64,000 nucleotides of DNA from Phyto melanocephala. Taxonomy: Eukaryota; Arthropoda; Insecta; Diptera; Rhinophoridae. The first letter of the stretch is position 1; each line of letters starts with the position of its first letter. The notes under the pieces are model-generated. The model was not told the DNA's origin. It did no database searches and saw only the letters and a program-made list of their open reading frames with translations. The DNA lies in assembly GCA_941918925.1 (NCBI GenBank), contig OW799236.1, forward strand, positions 72,940,465 through 73,004,464, written 5' to 3'. This document shows positions 11,035 to 21,499 of the stretch, piece after piece. A program made the translations under genes and the position numbers.

Positions 11035-11641
11035 ATGGGTGGTTTAATTTTATGGGACTATGTTGATTTTGAATAAAATTATTATGAAATTATTATCATT
11101 TATTTTTATAATGATAATATTTGTATGCTTCAATTATGTATGGAACAAAATATCGGCCAAATTGCCCCCCAACCTAGGCGGCACACTTCCATCCGATAGT
11201 CCATATTTTCAATGACACTGTTGATGCTCAATTGTTGGGCACGATGATGAGTCGAGGTTGCTTGCTCTTATGCCACGTTATCGTGAAAATAAGCAATGTT
11301 TCCCATTCAACGAACTAAGATGGAATTCACAGATGTTTTCACACTTCATACAGACCTGCTTTGCAGACATTTTAATATTTTTTACAATTCTCACGATTGT
11401 GGACGAATTCGAACGATTATGTTGACCAAAAGAATCACGAAGTGCACGAAATGCATTTTGATTTGAACGCCAATTTTTATAAAAATCTTTAATAATTAAA
11501 AGCGTTGCTCGATTGCGTATCTTTCCACGGTTCAAATTGAGTTTGTCTGAGATTGAGAAATGTCAAATGAAATACAAGAAAAAAGTTGAAGTTTAGATGT
11601 GGTTCACCTTAAACATGGGCCCTTAAAATTTAACCACCCTC
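11035..11641 (-). mobile_element. Internally deleted mariner nested in family A copy 2
   Basis: Bounded by GGGTGGTTTAATTTTATGGG and its right-hand partner CCCTTAAAATTTAACCACCC, with TA on both sides (11033-11034 and 11642-11643). The minus-strand frame at 11278-11535 retains the mariner N-terminal helix-turn-helix pattern FRALRDSFGQHNRSN. No catalytic domain remains. This is the longest of the sister derivatives and preserves most of the N-terminal sequence. Confidence 0.8.
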
Positions 11642-11786
11642 TACAAAGAAAGTGATACATATTTTATTATAAAGAGATTATTCTATAGCGATAAACAAAA
11701 TAATAAATATTGTGCTTTAAATGTACACAAAATTGGTGGTGGGTATAAAAGATTCGGCACAGCCGAATATAGTGCTCTTACTTGTT

Positions 11787-11936
11787 TTTTTTTTAAATTT
11801 GTCGAAAAAGTCAAAAATATCACAAAAATTCGAAATAAGTAATATAATTGTAAAACGATTATTTGAAAATATTGCGAAAGTACCCTTTGATTTTGTAGAA
11901 CTTCAACTGATGATGAAGTGAATAAATTTAAGTGAA
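11787..11936. other. Short spacer between repeat families
   Basis: AT-rich spacer between the family A 3' end and the family B inverted pair. Nothing recognised. Confidence 0.4.
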
Positions 11937-13137
11937 AACAAGTAACAGTGCTTTATTCGGCCGTGCCGAATCTTATATACCCTTCACAACGTGTAGTCAT
12001 GCATAACATACGTGCATACATGTAAAAAACTAACGTATAAAAAACATGCCATTGTAAAATTATAAATTGAGTTTACGTATGTGTTTCTAAACAAAAAAAA
12101 TTACAAAAAAAAATCAGAAAATATATTTTAAAAACAAGAAAAAAAATGTATACAAAAAATAGTAAAAATATAAATAATATATAAAACAAAAAAAACTTTT
12201 TTGGCTCAGCTGGGACTCGATGCCACGTTTCCTTTAACCAGTATTTATGTATGTTGTTGTAATTGTGAAAAAAAAACGAGGTGGTCGTGGTTTTTTGCAC
12301 ATATCTCAGAAAGTTATGGGGCGATTGTGCTGAATTTCAATAGCGATTAATTCCTGGATATTTCCAAGAGATTGATACCATACACAGATTTGAGGAACAT
12401 ATAGTTGCTTCTAAAAGTTGATTTCAACCAACACATGAGCAGACGGGCAGACGGACAGATGGTCAGGGCTTAATCGACTCCTCTATTCTATAAGCTTTCA
12501 GAAAATATATACTTTATGGGGTCGGAAATGAAAATTGTAGAAATTACAAACGGAATGACAAAGCTATATATGAGGTATATGAGAAACATCGGTACATAAA
12601 CAACTGAGATATGAGCAAAAACAACATTACAACAACAACTTACACACATACAAACGTGTATACTGGTTAGAGAAAACGTGGCATCGAATCCCAGCTGAGT
12701 CAAAAAAAATTTTTTTTTATATATTTTTTTTTTTTTAATTTTTTTTTTATTTTTTATTTAATATATTATTTATATTTTTATTATAATTTTTTTTTAATTT
12801 TTTTTTAATTTTTTTTTTAATTTTTTTTTATTTTTTTTTTTTTTTGTTTTATATTTATTATATATATTTTAATTATTTTTTTAATTTTTTTTTTGTTTTA
12901 ATTTTTTTTTATTTAAGTTTTTTTTTTTTTTTATTTTAAATTTTTTTTTTAATTTTATTTTTTATATTTTTTTTAACATACATACGTAAATTTATAATTT
13001 TACAATAGGATGTTTTTATATATGTATGTTTTTTATGTGTACATATGTACGTATTTCATATGGGATGAATGGTGATACAAACTACTGTTATTGCATGACT
13101 ACACGTTGTGAAGGATATATAAGCGCTCTTACTTGTT
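11937..13137. mobile_element. Family B Helentron-like elements, head-to-head inverted pair
   Basis: Both outer edges are family B 3' termini: AACAAGTAACAGTGC with hairpin ATTCGGCCGTGCCGAAT and TTCACAACGTGTAGTCATGCA at the left (minus strand), and TGCATGACTACACGTTGTGA plus GCGCTCTTACTTGTTT at the right (plus strand). The left arm runs to about 12570 and includes the core, the GTCY-like tract and the GGGGTCGGAAATG block on the minus strand. The right arm starts inside the element (TCAGAAACATCGG-like motif) and carries the AT-rich tract. The right arm has lost the hairpin core. The joined 5' ends lack the first 40 bp or so. Confidence 0.75.
12715..12975. repeat. Poly-T / AT low-complexity tract
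   Basis: Almost pure T and A, with runs of 8-16 T separated by AA or TAT. A homologous tract occurs at the same place in the family B copy at about 40215-40465, so it belongs to the element rather than being random. Confidence 0.8.
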
Positions 13138-13756
13138 TAATATATTAATGAACGCCATTTCATTTTTATAAGTTCATAGAAATCATGCCTATTTGGTAAA
13201 AAAAAAACAATGTTTCATAAGTTGAAGATGTTTGTTTACATAATTCCTTTAAGATATTTTACATATTTTATGCATTTTGAATTACTTCATTAATGATAAA
13301 TTATTTTTGCACTATTGATTTGAAGTCTTGAAAATGTATTTCACTTTGCACTAATACCAATTTTTGTATTTCTATATTTATCATTTTCATTGAAAAAAAT
13401 TCAAAAAATCGAAAAAAAGCATTTTAATAATTCTTAAAAATTTAATAAATTTAAACAGTTATTGATAATACCAAATATCTGTAATCGAAAAAAGCAGAAA
13501 ACTGTAAAAAAAAACTAGTTGGATGTCGAATAAATAAATCAAAAGTAAGCATAAGCATATAGTTTTTAGCAAGGCATATTAATTCAATAAGTGAAGAAAA
13601 AATAATCAGCTGACGAAACAAGACTACCTGTTGAATAAATGTGCCTTGGTTTTTAGTTTTTATCAAAACAAATTTTGTGATAAGTTTGACAATAATATTC
13701 CGATATATTTTTTGCAGTGACCTATGATTCATTTCATGTAAAATCGGCTTCAAACT
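13138..13756. other. AT-rich DNA, nothing recognised
   Basis: No coding, RNA or element signature could be supported. A minus-strand open frame spans 13451-13924, but its composition follows the local AT bias and the GC-rich repeat, so I do not call it a gene. Confidence 0.5.
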
Positions 13757-13860
13757 GAGCCGCCGGTCAGCCGAACGCATCGGCGGCGGCGCGACTAAAA
13801 TAAAAAAATCGACTAAGCGGCTAGCCGCGCCGATACGGCTTGCTTCCCTGGTGGCTAGTC
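13757..13860. repeat. GC-rich interspersed repeat
   Basis: Contains CGGCGGCGGCGCGACTAAAA, CTAAGCGGCTAGCCGCGCC and, on the minus strand, GAAGCAAGCCG. The same landmarks occur on both flanks of the Transib element at 5329-8963, so this may represent the unoccupied form of that target repeat. Confidence 0.5.
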
Positions 13861-13934
13861 GGAATGTAGGATTCTTGTTCCGCTGAATTCGCACATTAAT
13901 AAAAAGAATTCGTGTATAAATCAAGACCGAAATA

Positions 13935-14216
13935 TTACTGCCTTAGTACCATTTTATTTGAACACAATCTAAGGTGATATAGCATATACGTGGCTTTCCT
14001 TAATTTTTTTCTCAGATATTCGATATGATCATGCCATTTGAACTTATGGTCCACAATTACTCCAAGGTATATGTAAGTGCTTACAATTTTCACTGTTATA
14101 TTACATTGGTCCACATCACAATTGGTACTTGTTCTCTCCGCATCGTGTAAACATTCGAAGCAGTGAAATTTGAGCTTAATATCAATGCACCGGAAATGTG
14201 AAGGCTTAATATGCAT
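13935..14216 (-). pseudogene. LINE reverse-transcriptase C-terminal fragment
   Basis: The 93-codon minus-strand frame carries YLGVIVDHKFKWHDHI followed by KLRKATYMLYHLR. This is the conserved YLG-W-H region downstream of the catalytic palm of I/Jockey-group non-LTR retrotransposon reverse transcriptases. Neither the catalytic YADD region nor an endonuclease is present. Both ends break off, so it is an isolated relic unrelated to the LINEs at 23040 and 62207. Confidence 0.75.
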
Positions 14217-15779
14217 TATTTTTGTTTTTGTTACAAGTTACATACAATTATTGCTTGCAACCACTATATGTTTTACTTACAATCATATGATCCAATAATA
14301 TTATGTTGCTCTGCGGTTATAATCTTTTTCACAATATTTTGTCTTTTCGTGTAAGGTCGAACAAATCTTAAATCATTGTGGTTTTTATGGCTCGCTGAAC
14401 CCTTCAGTCTATCTGTCTACTGACCATCTACGGAAAAATTAACTTTGCCTTATTTGAGATTCCATTTAAATTCCAGATTAAGTTTTTTATTAAAAGTTAA
14501 TCAGTTTAATCAGTTTATATTTAACAGAAGTCTTCTACATGTGATAACTTAAAATTTAGTTTCTTATATAACAAGCATTTAGCGGTTGAAAATGTCATCG
14601 ATTATAGTTTTGTCAAAAATTATTCCGTTAAACTAATTCTAAGGTCACAGAAAATACTTATTTGACTTTTGTTTAATTCTGCCCTAAATTTCTTTGATCA
14701 TTAATCTTAAATGTACAAGCACATAAATACATATATTTATATATTAAAATAGGTAAGAAGCTGTCCCTCTGTATGCCTTAAGGCATTTTTAAATTCTAAC
14801 GCCTTAAATTTCCTTATTATCACTTTAATAAATATAAGATAAATCTTAACAAACAAACATACGTACTCCGATGCCGATGGTAATAAAATCTTTTATTATT
14901 AATAATTTTTCTTTTATTATTTATTTTATAGTATGAAAATTTAACTAAGTGTCATAAAATATGTGCATATATTTAGACAAACTTTTATGACGCATTTTAA
15001 GAATACATATACATACATAGATAGGGAAAGAAACATTTATTCAAATGGCAAAACATGTGTTTGTGCATTATTTCATATTTTTATGCAATGACGTACACAC
15101 ATACATACATACATAAATTTTTATTTATTTAAATATATGTATTTCTTAGCCACCAAATTGATTTTACCATTTAATATCCGATTTGAAAACAATTTATTAA
15201 ACATTTTATACACGCATTACAAATACAAATATGATTTACGTACGTACGTGTAAGAATTACATTGTTGAGTGAAATTGTTGATTTTAAAGCATGTCTGTCC
15301 CTTAAACAGTTAAAAAGCCAAATAAATGTAGATGGCAAATACATATGTATGTATGTACAAAAGCGAGTAAAAATATGTTTATAAAATCAAACACATATAA
15401 ACATAAATATTTATACAATTTTATCGAAACAATTTCCGTGCAACCAAAATAAAACATGATAGATTTTGCACTTTACGATTTATTTATTGGTGCACAGTGG
15501 GAGATTGTTTTAATATATTAAATGATATATAATATACTAAAATCAATTTTATTTAAATGATTATTCAAAAATGATCTAAGTCATAACCTTAATGAGATTT
15601 ATGTTTTAGTGAAGATTTTGAAGGAATGTGTTTTTAAGCAATTTTTTTTTAAAGTCGAATTTTTATTATAAATAAATAATTTAAATTTTTTTATATATTT
15701 GAATTATTAAACATTTTTCTAAAAACAAAAACAATAATCACACGAATAAAATGGCTAATATCACAAGTTTACAAATTCC
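14217..15779. other. AT-rich single-copy-looking DNA
   Basis: Contains short ACATACATACATA and GTATGTATGTAC runs. No gene, RNA or element end is recognised. It is likely intronic or intergenic. Confidence 0.45.
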
Positions 15780-15839
15780 GGCCAACTTTTGGAGCTGAAC
15801 CGATGAGAAGAAATATGAACGTTATTTGAGGCGCTGATT

Positions 15840-16049
15840 TTGAATCCGGTTTTTGTTTTTCAAGATTGGTCACCGACCAAAGATTTTAACATGGAAGAAA
15901 AACATATAATATCGCAAAGTATTCTGAATGACTTGATTCGTGGTTTAGATTTATCAAAACAAAAAGCAGAATTGTTCGCATCAAGGTTGCTGGAGTGGAA
16001 CTGTTTTCACACTGAAACTAAAGCTGGAAGCTTAAAGTGGGTTAGTTAA
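15840..16049 (+). pseudogene. Fragment of a repetitive arthropod-type hypothetical protein
   Basis: An open stretch of about 69 codons includes ISQSILNDLIRGLDLSKQKA followed by ELFASRLLEWN. From general familiarity this resembles a short segment seen in many multi-copy uncharacterised arthropod proteins, presumably transposon-derived. I cannot name the family. There is no good ATG (the frame opens at TTG), no upstream splice site I trust, and the frame stops soon after. I treat it as a relic. It could instead be a chance open frame, although its composition is less AT-biased than its surroundings. Confidence 0.35.
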
Positions 16050-16566
16050 TTCATTAAATCTTCTGTAGCTTTGTCATTTTTTTACCAATGTGGATCTTGT
16101 TCAGAGCAAAATCTTCGTATTGAAATAAACTAATGTCCTATGTAATAAAACAGCACAATTTTTAATTTTTTGGTGTAAAACAAAATAGTTGAAAAGAGCA
16201 AAATTTCAAAATATCATCAAATTTTTTTATAAATTTTAAATTTGTTTCCACTGTAACACCATTTCATTTCTTGGCTAATCTTCACAAACGACCCATGTTT
16301 ATTTTAGCAGTTTTATTATCTTTCAATAAAAAATAATATTTCCATAAACCGACGAATATTTTTGGAGATATTTGCATTTAAGTGACATCAGATTTTCAAA
16401 AACGCAAATAACGGTAATTATGCAATATCTCGAAAACTAGAACCAATCTGGAAAAACGGAACCCGGATTCGAATTCAATGACCCGAATAGCTTTAGAAAT
16501 AATTTGTAGTTGCTCAGCTGCAAAACCGTGTATACTTGTGTATTTAGTTCTATCAGCCAAATAAAA
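16050..16566. other. AT-rich DNA, nothing recognised
   Basis: No gene or element signature. It contains poly-T and AT runs and a slightly more complex segment at 16440-16560 that I cannot assign. Confidence 0.4.
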
Positions 16567-16592
16567 CAAGAGCGTTAAGCTTGACGCTCTTT
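16567..16592. repeat. 24-nt near-perfect palindrome abutting family A copy 3
   Basis: AAGAGCGT, TAAGCTTG and ACGCTCTT in succession form an 8-bp perfect stem around a nearly palindromic centre, directly adjoining the 5' end of the next element. The preceding AAAACAAGAGCG resembles a reversed family A/B 3' tip, so this may be the scar of an older copy. Confidence 0.5.
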
Positions 16593-17521
16593 TTATACCC
16601 GCCACCAAAAAAATGGTGGGGGTATATTCATTTTGTCATTCCGTTTGTAACACATCGAAATATCCATTTTAGACCCCATAAAGTATATATATTCTGAATC
16701 GGGGTTTGATTTGATGACGATCCAGCTATGTCCGTCCGTCTGTCCGTCTGTTGAAAGCACGATAGAGGTCGCACCGAAAAAGCTAAAGGGCTCAAATTTT
16801 GCCAGAATCTTTCTAATAGACAAGGTTTGTTTGGTATTGAAAATGGGCTAAATCAGAATATTAGGAAGAGAGTTATAGCTCGTAAAGCAAGAATAGGTCG
16901 AAAAAACCGTGTCCTTCAAACATCGAAAAAAAAGGAATATTGTCCAAACGCATAAACGTAGAGTCATGAAACTTCGAATATATATTTCTCGAGTCAAAAG
17001 AATATTTCTCCCCAAAAATTGCTTAAATCTATGCATTAGAAAAGGAGTTATAGGTCAAAATGTACGATAATTTATACCGCTCAGTGTATATTTGAAGTTA
17101 AAAACGTAATAAAACTGACAAAACTATATGTACGGTTCTGAAATTTTGCAAACATGGTTTTTTGGTCAAAGTCTTCGTTATAACGGAAAATAAATGTGCC
17201 ACGCCCACTTTTTTTTTAAATTTTTATAAAAATATATTAGTCATATTCATTAGCAATTATTCATTGCAGATGGCGACATCTGTTGAAGGCGCCACTACAT
17301 TTTGCAAACACTGAGGATGATGTCTTTGCTAAACATCACGTAGAACACTAGATGACTCTAGTAACATTTTTTTGCACAAACTACAAAGGAATTTTATAGG
17401 GGTTTGTGAAAACAAAAATGACCGAAGTTTGTTGACAAAAATTAACTAGAGTAATGATTTGTGCCCAACTTTACATATAGTTGTACACACAGTCTTATGA
17501 GGTTTAAGATTTAAAAATATT

Positions 17522-19471
17522 CACCCCAATTCTAAATATTCCCAGGGAATAAATTCCCCGGGAATTAATTTTTCCCGCGAATGAAATACCCCTATTCTAA
17601 TCAGTCGGGGAAGGAAATAACAAGGGAGAGAGAATTTTACATTTTCGAAGTCAGCTGTTTGCTTTTGCGCTTTTGTTTTGACAAAATATTTGCTAATAAT
17701 TTTTAGAAATATTAAGCGTAAAAAGTGAATACTCGTAAATAATAAAAAAGAAATTGTTAAAAGTAAATAAAAATGTTTAGTGTACCGTTGATAATAATAG
17801 CTGAAGCAAAAAACTAAGAAGCATATCAATCTGACAAGAATAAGCAAGGGGTAGAAAGGAGAATGCTACGTGACGCCAGCAACCCACTTGAGTTGCCGCA
17901 CATTTTGTAAGTAAATTTTACTTTTGGAGTAAATAAATCGGCGTTCTAATATCTGTTGGACGTGTTCAGCCCAAAGGTAAGTCGTTTGCAATTTCTCCAA
18001 TCGTGAAATTAAGTGAGATTTTACGCTTCTTTGCTGAAGGTTGGTACCAAACGGGTATAGGTAAAGATTGCGGTGTATCTGTGGATCAGTGTAGTCTTAG
18101 CAAAGTTCTGGCAGAAGTTATTAATATATTTGAGGAGCATTTACGCCCAATGTAGATAACTTTTTGTAGAACTGAAGTGCAAAAACGGCAAATTGCGTTA
18201 GCTTTTTATGTAAAGTATGGTATTCCAAGCATTATAGGATGTGTTGACGGATCGCATGACTGCATTATTTCTCTTCCTAAGAACAAGCATCTTTACTACA
18301 ATACGAAGGAATACTATAATTTGAATGTAATGCTGGTAAAGTATTTCTTTTGTTTTAAATTATCAATAATTAATTTTTAATCAAAAAATTACAGGTCTGT
18401 GATCATGAGCTGAGGATTCAGTACGTTGATGCCTTACATCCTGGAGCGTGTCACGATTCCTTTATTTGGAATTCTGGCGAATTGCGTACTCACCTTGAGC
18501 AAGAATAACTTAGAGGTGGCAGCAATTATTGGCTTTTTGGTAAAGTTTTGAATGATAACAGACAATTCATAAATTAAAACTGCATTTTTTTTAGCAGACG
18601 TAGGATATTCACTTGAACCGTGACTTTTAACGTCTTATAGATATCCTGTGGACATCTATAAGACGCCTGTTGAAATTAAATTTAATGAAATTCACTCCAA
18701 GTGTCGAAATGTGGTTGAACGCACTAATGGTGTTTTAAAAATTGATGGAGGTGCATTCTTGGTGCTAGACAGCTTCACTACGCTCCAAAAAAAGCTGCTA
18801 AAATAACAAATTTTTGCTGTTCGTTGCATAACATAACAATACTACAGTACACGATGTAGAAAATTTAGATTGTTAGAGCGTTTAGGATAATGATGTGGTA
18901 TCCTTAGACTCACCACAATATTAATCCATTGCCCAAAATATTAGAAAATATAATAGAAAAATATTAGAAAAAATATTGCGAATAATCTCTAATAAATTTC
19001 TGTAATAAAGTCATTTATTATTTATGTATATAAATTTTTTAAATAAATATAACATTTTATTAAAAAATTTAAAAACTTCAAAAATTAAAAAAAAGATAAA
19101 TTAAAATTATTTTAAAACTAAAAAACAATTCATTATTCTGCTTCCTGTTTGTTGTTTTTGTCCTAAAAGTAACAATAAATTACATTATTTATCACAATTT
19201 GTATAAAAAAATATTAAATACTTACATTTTTGTCACAACTCCCTTTAAATTTGTTGGCGGATTTTTTCCCAAAAATTGTTATTACATTCTCCCTTTAATT
19301 ACCTTTCATAATACCTACTTTTTTCGCAGGGAACAATTTCCCAATTTCGAAGTTCATTTAGAATAAGGGAAAAGGGAAAGGGAACAAATTTCCCCGGGAG
19401 AAGTTATTTAGAATAGGGGAACAGGGAATAGGGAAATAATTCCCAGGGAATTGTTATTTAGAATTGGGGTG
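17522..19471 (+). mobile_element. PIF/Harbinger DNA transposon inserted in family A copy 3
   Basis: Its 1950 bp are bounded by terminal inverted repeats CACCCCAATTCTAAATA and TATTTAGAATTGGGGTG. The subterminal regions are rich in repeated CCCAGGGAA and CCCCGGGA motifs. A 3-bp direct duplication ATT (17519-17521, 19472-19474) flanks it, the usual length for Harbinger. The homologous element at 49349 has the uninterrupted site (AAAATATTAAAAAAAAATG near 50185), matching this flank exactly once one ATT is removed. It carries a broken transposase gene. Confidence 0.92.
17857..18885 (+). pseudogene. PIF/Harbinger (HARBI1-like) transposase, broken
   Basis: Would cut and paste Harbinger elements. 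The N-terminal piece RRMLRDASNPLELPHIL is followed by a frame containing SEILRFFAEGWYQTGIGKDC and then GIPSIIGCVDGSHDCI. That D lies in the first catalytic motif of DDE_Tnp_4 proteins. Two short GT-AG introns fit: 18336-18394, joining ML to VCDHELRI, and about 18540-18594. Later motifs are DALHPGACHDSFIW (second D) and FNEIHSKCRNVVERTNGVLK (terminal E region). In-frame stops at 18153-18155, after the second D block (HLEQE-stop) and in the EP-stop-LL segment make it inactive. A second Harbinger gene (Myb/MADF type) was not found. Confidence 0.85.
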
Positions 19472-20905
19472 ATTAAAAAAAAATGTGCATCAGTAGATTT
19501 AAAATAAGTATTTGAATATTTAAAATACATATTTTAACAAATTTTTTTTTTATATATCTATTTTTTTGTAAAGGGTGGTTAAATTTTAAGGGCCACAGGG
19601 TGATTCAAAATAGACATGTTTTGCTAAAACAGGAAATTTATTAGTAAGATTTTGATTTTTAAAGTTCTATAACATTTTACTTTTAGAAGATTTTCAAACG
19701 AAATAAGTTTTGTATAATTTTAAAATTTGTTAGCCATTAGTACATGAAAATAAATTGTTTATAATGTTTAGAAATAATTTTTTTTTTATCTTTAGGTCTA
19801 AATTTTCCTAAATTCCTTTTTTTAATACACCATAACTTCTAGAAAACATAAGATAACAAAAAGAAATTAGCACCATTTAGTAGATAAAACTCTCCTCTAT
19901 ACCCCATTTTATACCCGTTACGATCCGATGTGACACAAGGTCAAATATTTTTTGCAAAATTTTAGTAAAAGAGCTAAACAAATTTTTTTGTAATGTGTTT
20001 TTTTGAAGTATTTGAGTTTTTATATCCGCCACCAAAAAAATGGTATGTATATCCTTAATCGGAGTTTTATTTGACGACGATCTAGCTATGTCCGTCCGTA
20101 TGTCCGTCTGTTAAAAGCACGATAGAGGTCCCATCGAAAAAGCTAGTGGGCTCAAATTTTGCCAGAATATGTCTTATACACAAGGTTTGTTTGGAATAGA
20201 AAATTGGCTAAATCGGAGTATAAGGAAGAAAGAAAAATTGCCTAAATGCATGTATTAGGAAGGGAGTTAGAGATCAAAATGTACGAAAATTTATACCGCG
20301 CAGTGTATTTTCCAATATGTTAAAAATTTTAAACCTAATAAGAGTGACAAATTTAGATCTACGATTCTGAAATTTTGCAGGAATTGCTTTTTGGTCAAAG
20401 GCTTTCTTCTGACGGAAAATAAATGTGACACGCCAACCTCCCATACAACGTTTTCTCTCAAATTCTTATAATTTCTCTATAAATCGAATAATAAAGGACT
20501 TTATTGAAATATCTAAGTTGTATTTATTAGCATAAATAACTTCGACACACCTACTATAACGCTCACTTTCCACGTTATTTACTGTTAATGAAATTTAAAT
20601 TTATAAAACCGACAAAATTAGAGGTATGATGATAAAATTTGCTACGGAAATCCTTCTAGTCAATGTTATTGTTATGCCAGAAAATTTAGGTGACACGCCC
20701 ACTCTTACGCCCATATCCTATATAATGCTTTATTTCAAATTCATATAATTTCTCAATGAATAAATATTTTGGAAGAATTACGGACTATATTGAAATATCT
20801 AAGTTGTATTTATTAGCAGAAATTTTATTGACACGCTTACTTTAACGCCCATTTTCACTGAAACACTTAATTTACGAAAACATTTTACCAGCATATCCAA
20901 GTTAT

Positions 20906-21390
20906 AAAGGGTGGTTAAATTTTAAGGGCCGATGTTGATTTTGAATAAAACACAAATTATTTAGGAAATTATTATCATTTCTTTTTTAATGATAATATTT
21001 GTATGGTTCAATTATGTATGGAACAAAATATCGGCCAAATGGCCCCGCGACCTCAACGGCACACCTCGATCCGATAGTCCAAATTTTAAATAACATTGCT
21101 GATGCTCAATTGTTTGGCACGATGATGAGTCGAAGTTGACTGTTTTTTTGCCACACTATCGCGATAAACAGCAATGCTTCTCATTTAACGAATTTAGAAG
21201 GCATTCATAGATGTTCTAACATTTTATACAGACCTGGGGCCGAATTACGGCATTCGATATCGACCGAAATTTTACTCGAACGATCGAGTATGCTTTAGGT
21301 ATATAGATTCTAATAAGAGTTTTCAAATTACGATCACGTTCGAGTGCCGTAATTCGGCCTCTGTTTTAAATTTAAAATTTAACCACCCTC
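20906..21390 (-). mobile_element. Mariner derivative in family A copy 3
   Basis: GGGTGGTTAAATTTTAAGG at the left and its complement at the right, with flanking TA (20904-20905, 21391-21392). It is shorter than in copies 1 and 2 because the right half of the mariner was lost where a palindromic insert (21238-21360) now sits. No usable coding sequence remains. Confidence 0.8.
21238..21360. mobile_element. Small palindromic MITE
   Basis: About 123 bp with 20-bp inverted ends: GGCCGAATTACGGCATTCGA left and TCGAGTGCCGTAATTCGGCC right, one mismatch. It sits inside the mariner derivative. The same insert is present at 52105-52231 in the copy at 49349 but not in copies 1 and 2. It has no coding capacity; the superfamily is unknown. 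Confidence 0.7.
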
Positions 21391-21499
21391 TACAAAGAAA
21401 GCCATTAACAAAATAATAATTATTGTGCTTTAAATGTACACAAAATTGGTGGTGGGTATAAAAGATTCGGCACAGCCGAATATAGTGCTCTTACTTGTT

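Larger units (their letters stand above)
9068..11786 (+). mobile_element. Helentron-associated element, family A copy 2
   Basis: Has the same ends as copy 1 (TTTTTATACCCGCCACC at the start; hairpin TTCGGCACAGCCGAA and CTTACTTGTT at the end). It is a mosaic. After two internal modules, the 5' block with GTGTCCAAACGC recurs partially at about 10140-10420. A block at about 10500-10845 then lies in inverted orientation relative to the copies at 16590, 28042 and 49349. A mariner derivative follows (11035-11641). Non-coding; small open frames inside it are incidental. Confidence 0.8.
16590..21499 (+). mobile_element. Helentron-associated element, family A copy 3 (two-headed)
   Basis: Starts TTTTTATACCCGCCACC and ends with hairpin TTCGGCACAGCCGAA and CTTACTTGTT. 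A second complete 5' head (TTTTTATATCCGCCACC, then core and GTCY tract) begins at about 20017. The element thus carries two heads but only one tail, as do the copies at 28042 and 49349. A PIF/Harbinger transposon is inserted at 17522-19471, and a mariner derivative at 20906-21390 contains a small palindromic insert. Without the Harbinger the element would be about 3.0 kb. Confidence 0.8.

Noticed and set aside
12073..12300. 75-codon minus-strand open frame of F/I/L residues
   Set aside because: Translation of the AT-rich tract inside a family B element.
13451..13924. 157-codon open frame on the minus strand
   Set aside because: Composition follows the AT-rich flank and the GC-rich repeat. 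There is no domain pattern, and the part with RLATREASRIG is just translation of the repeat.
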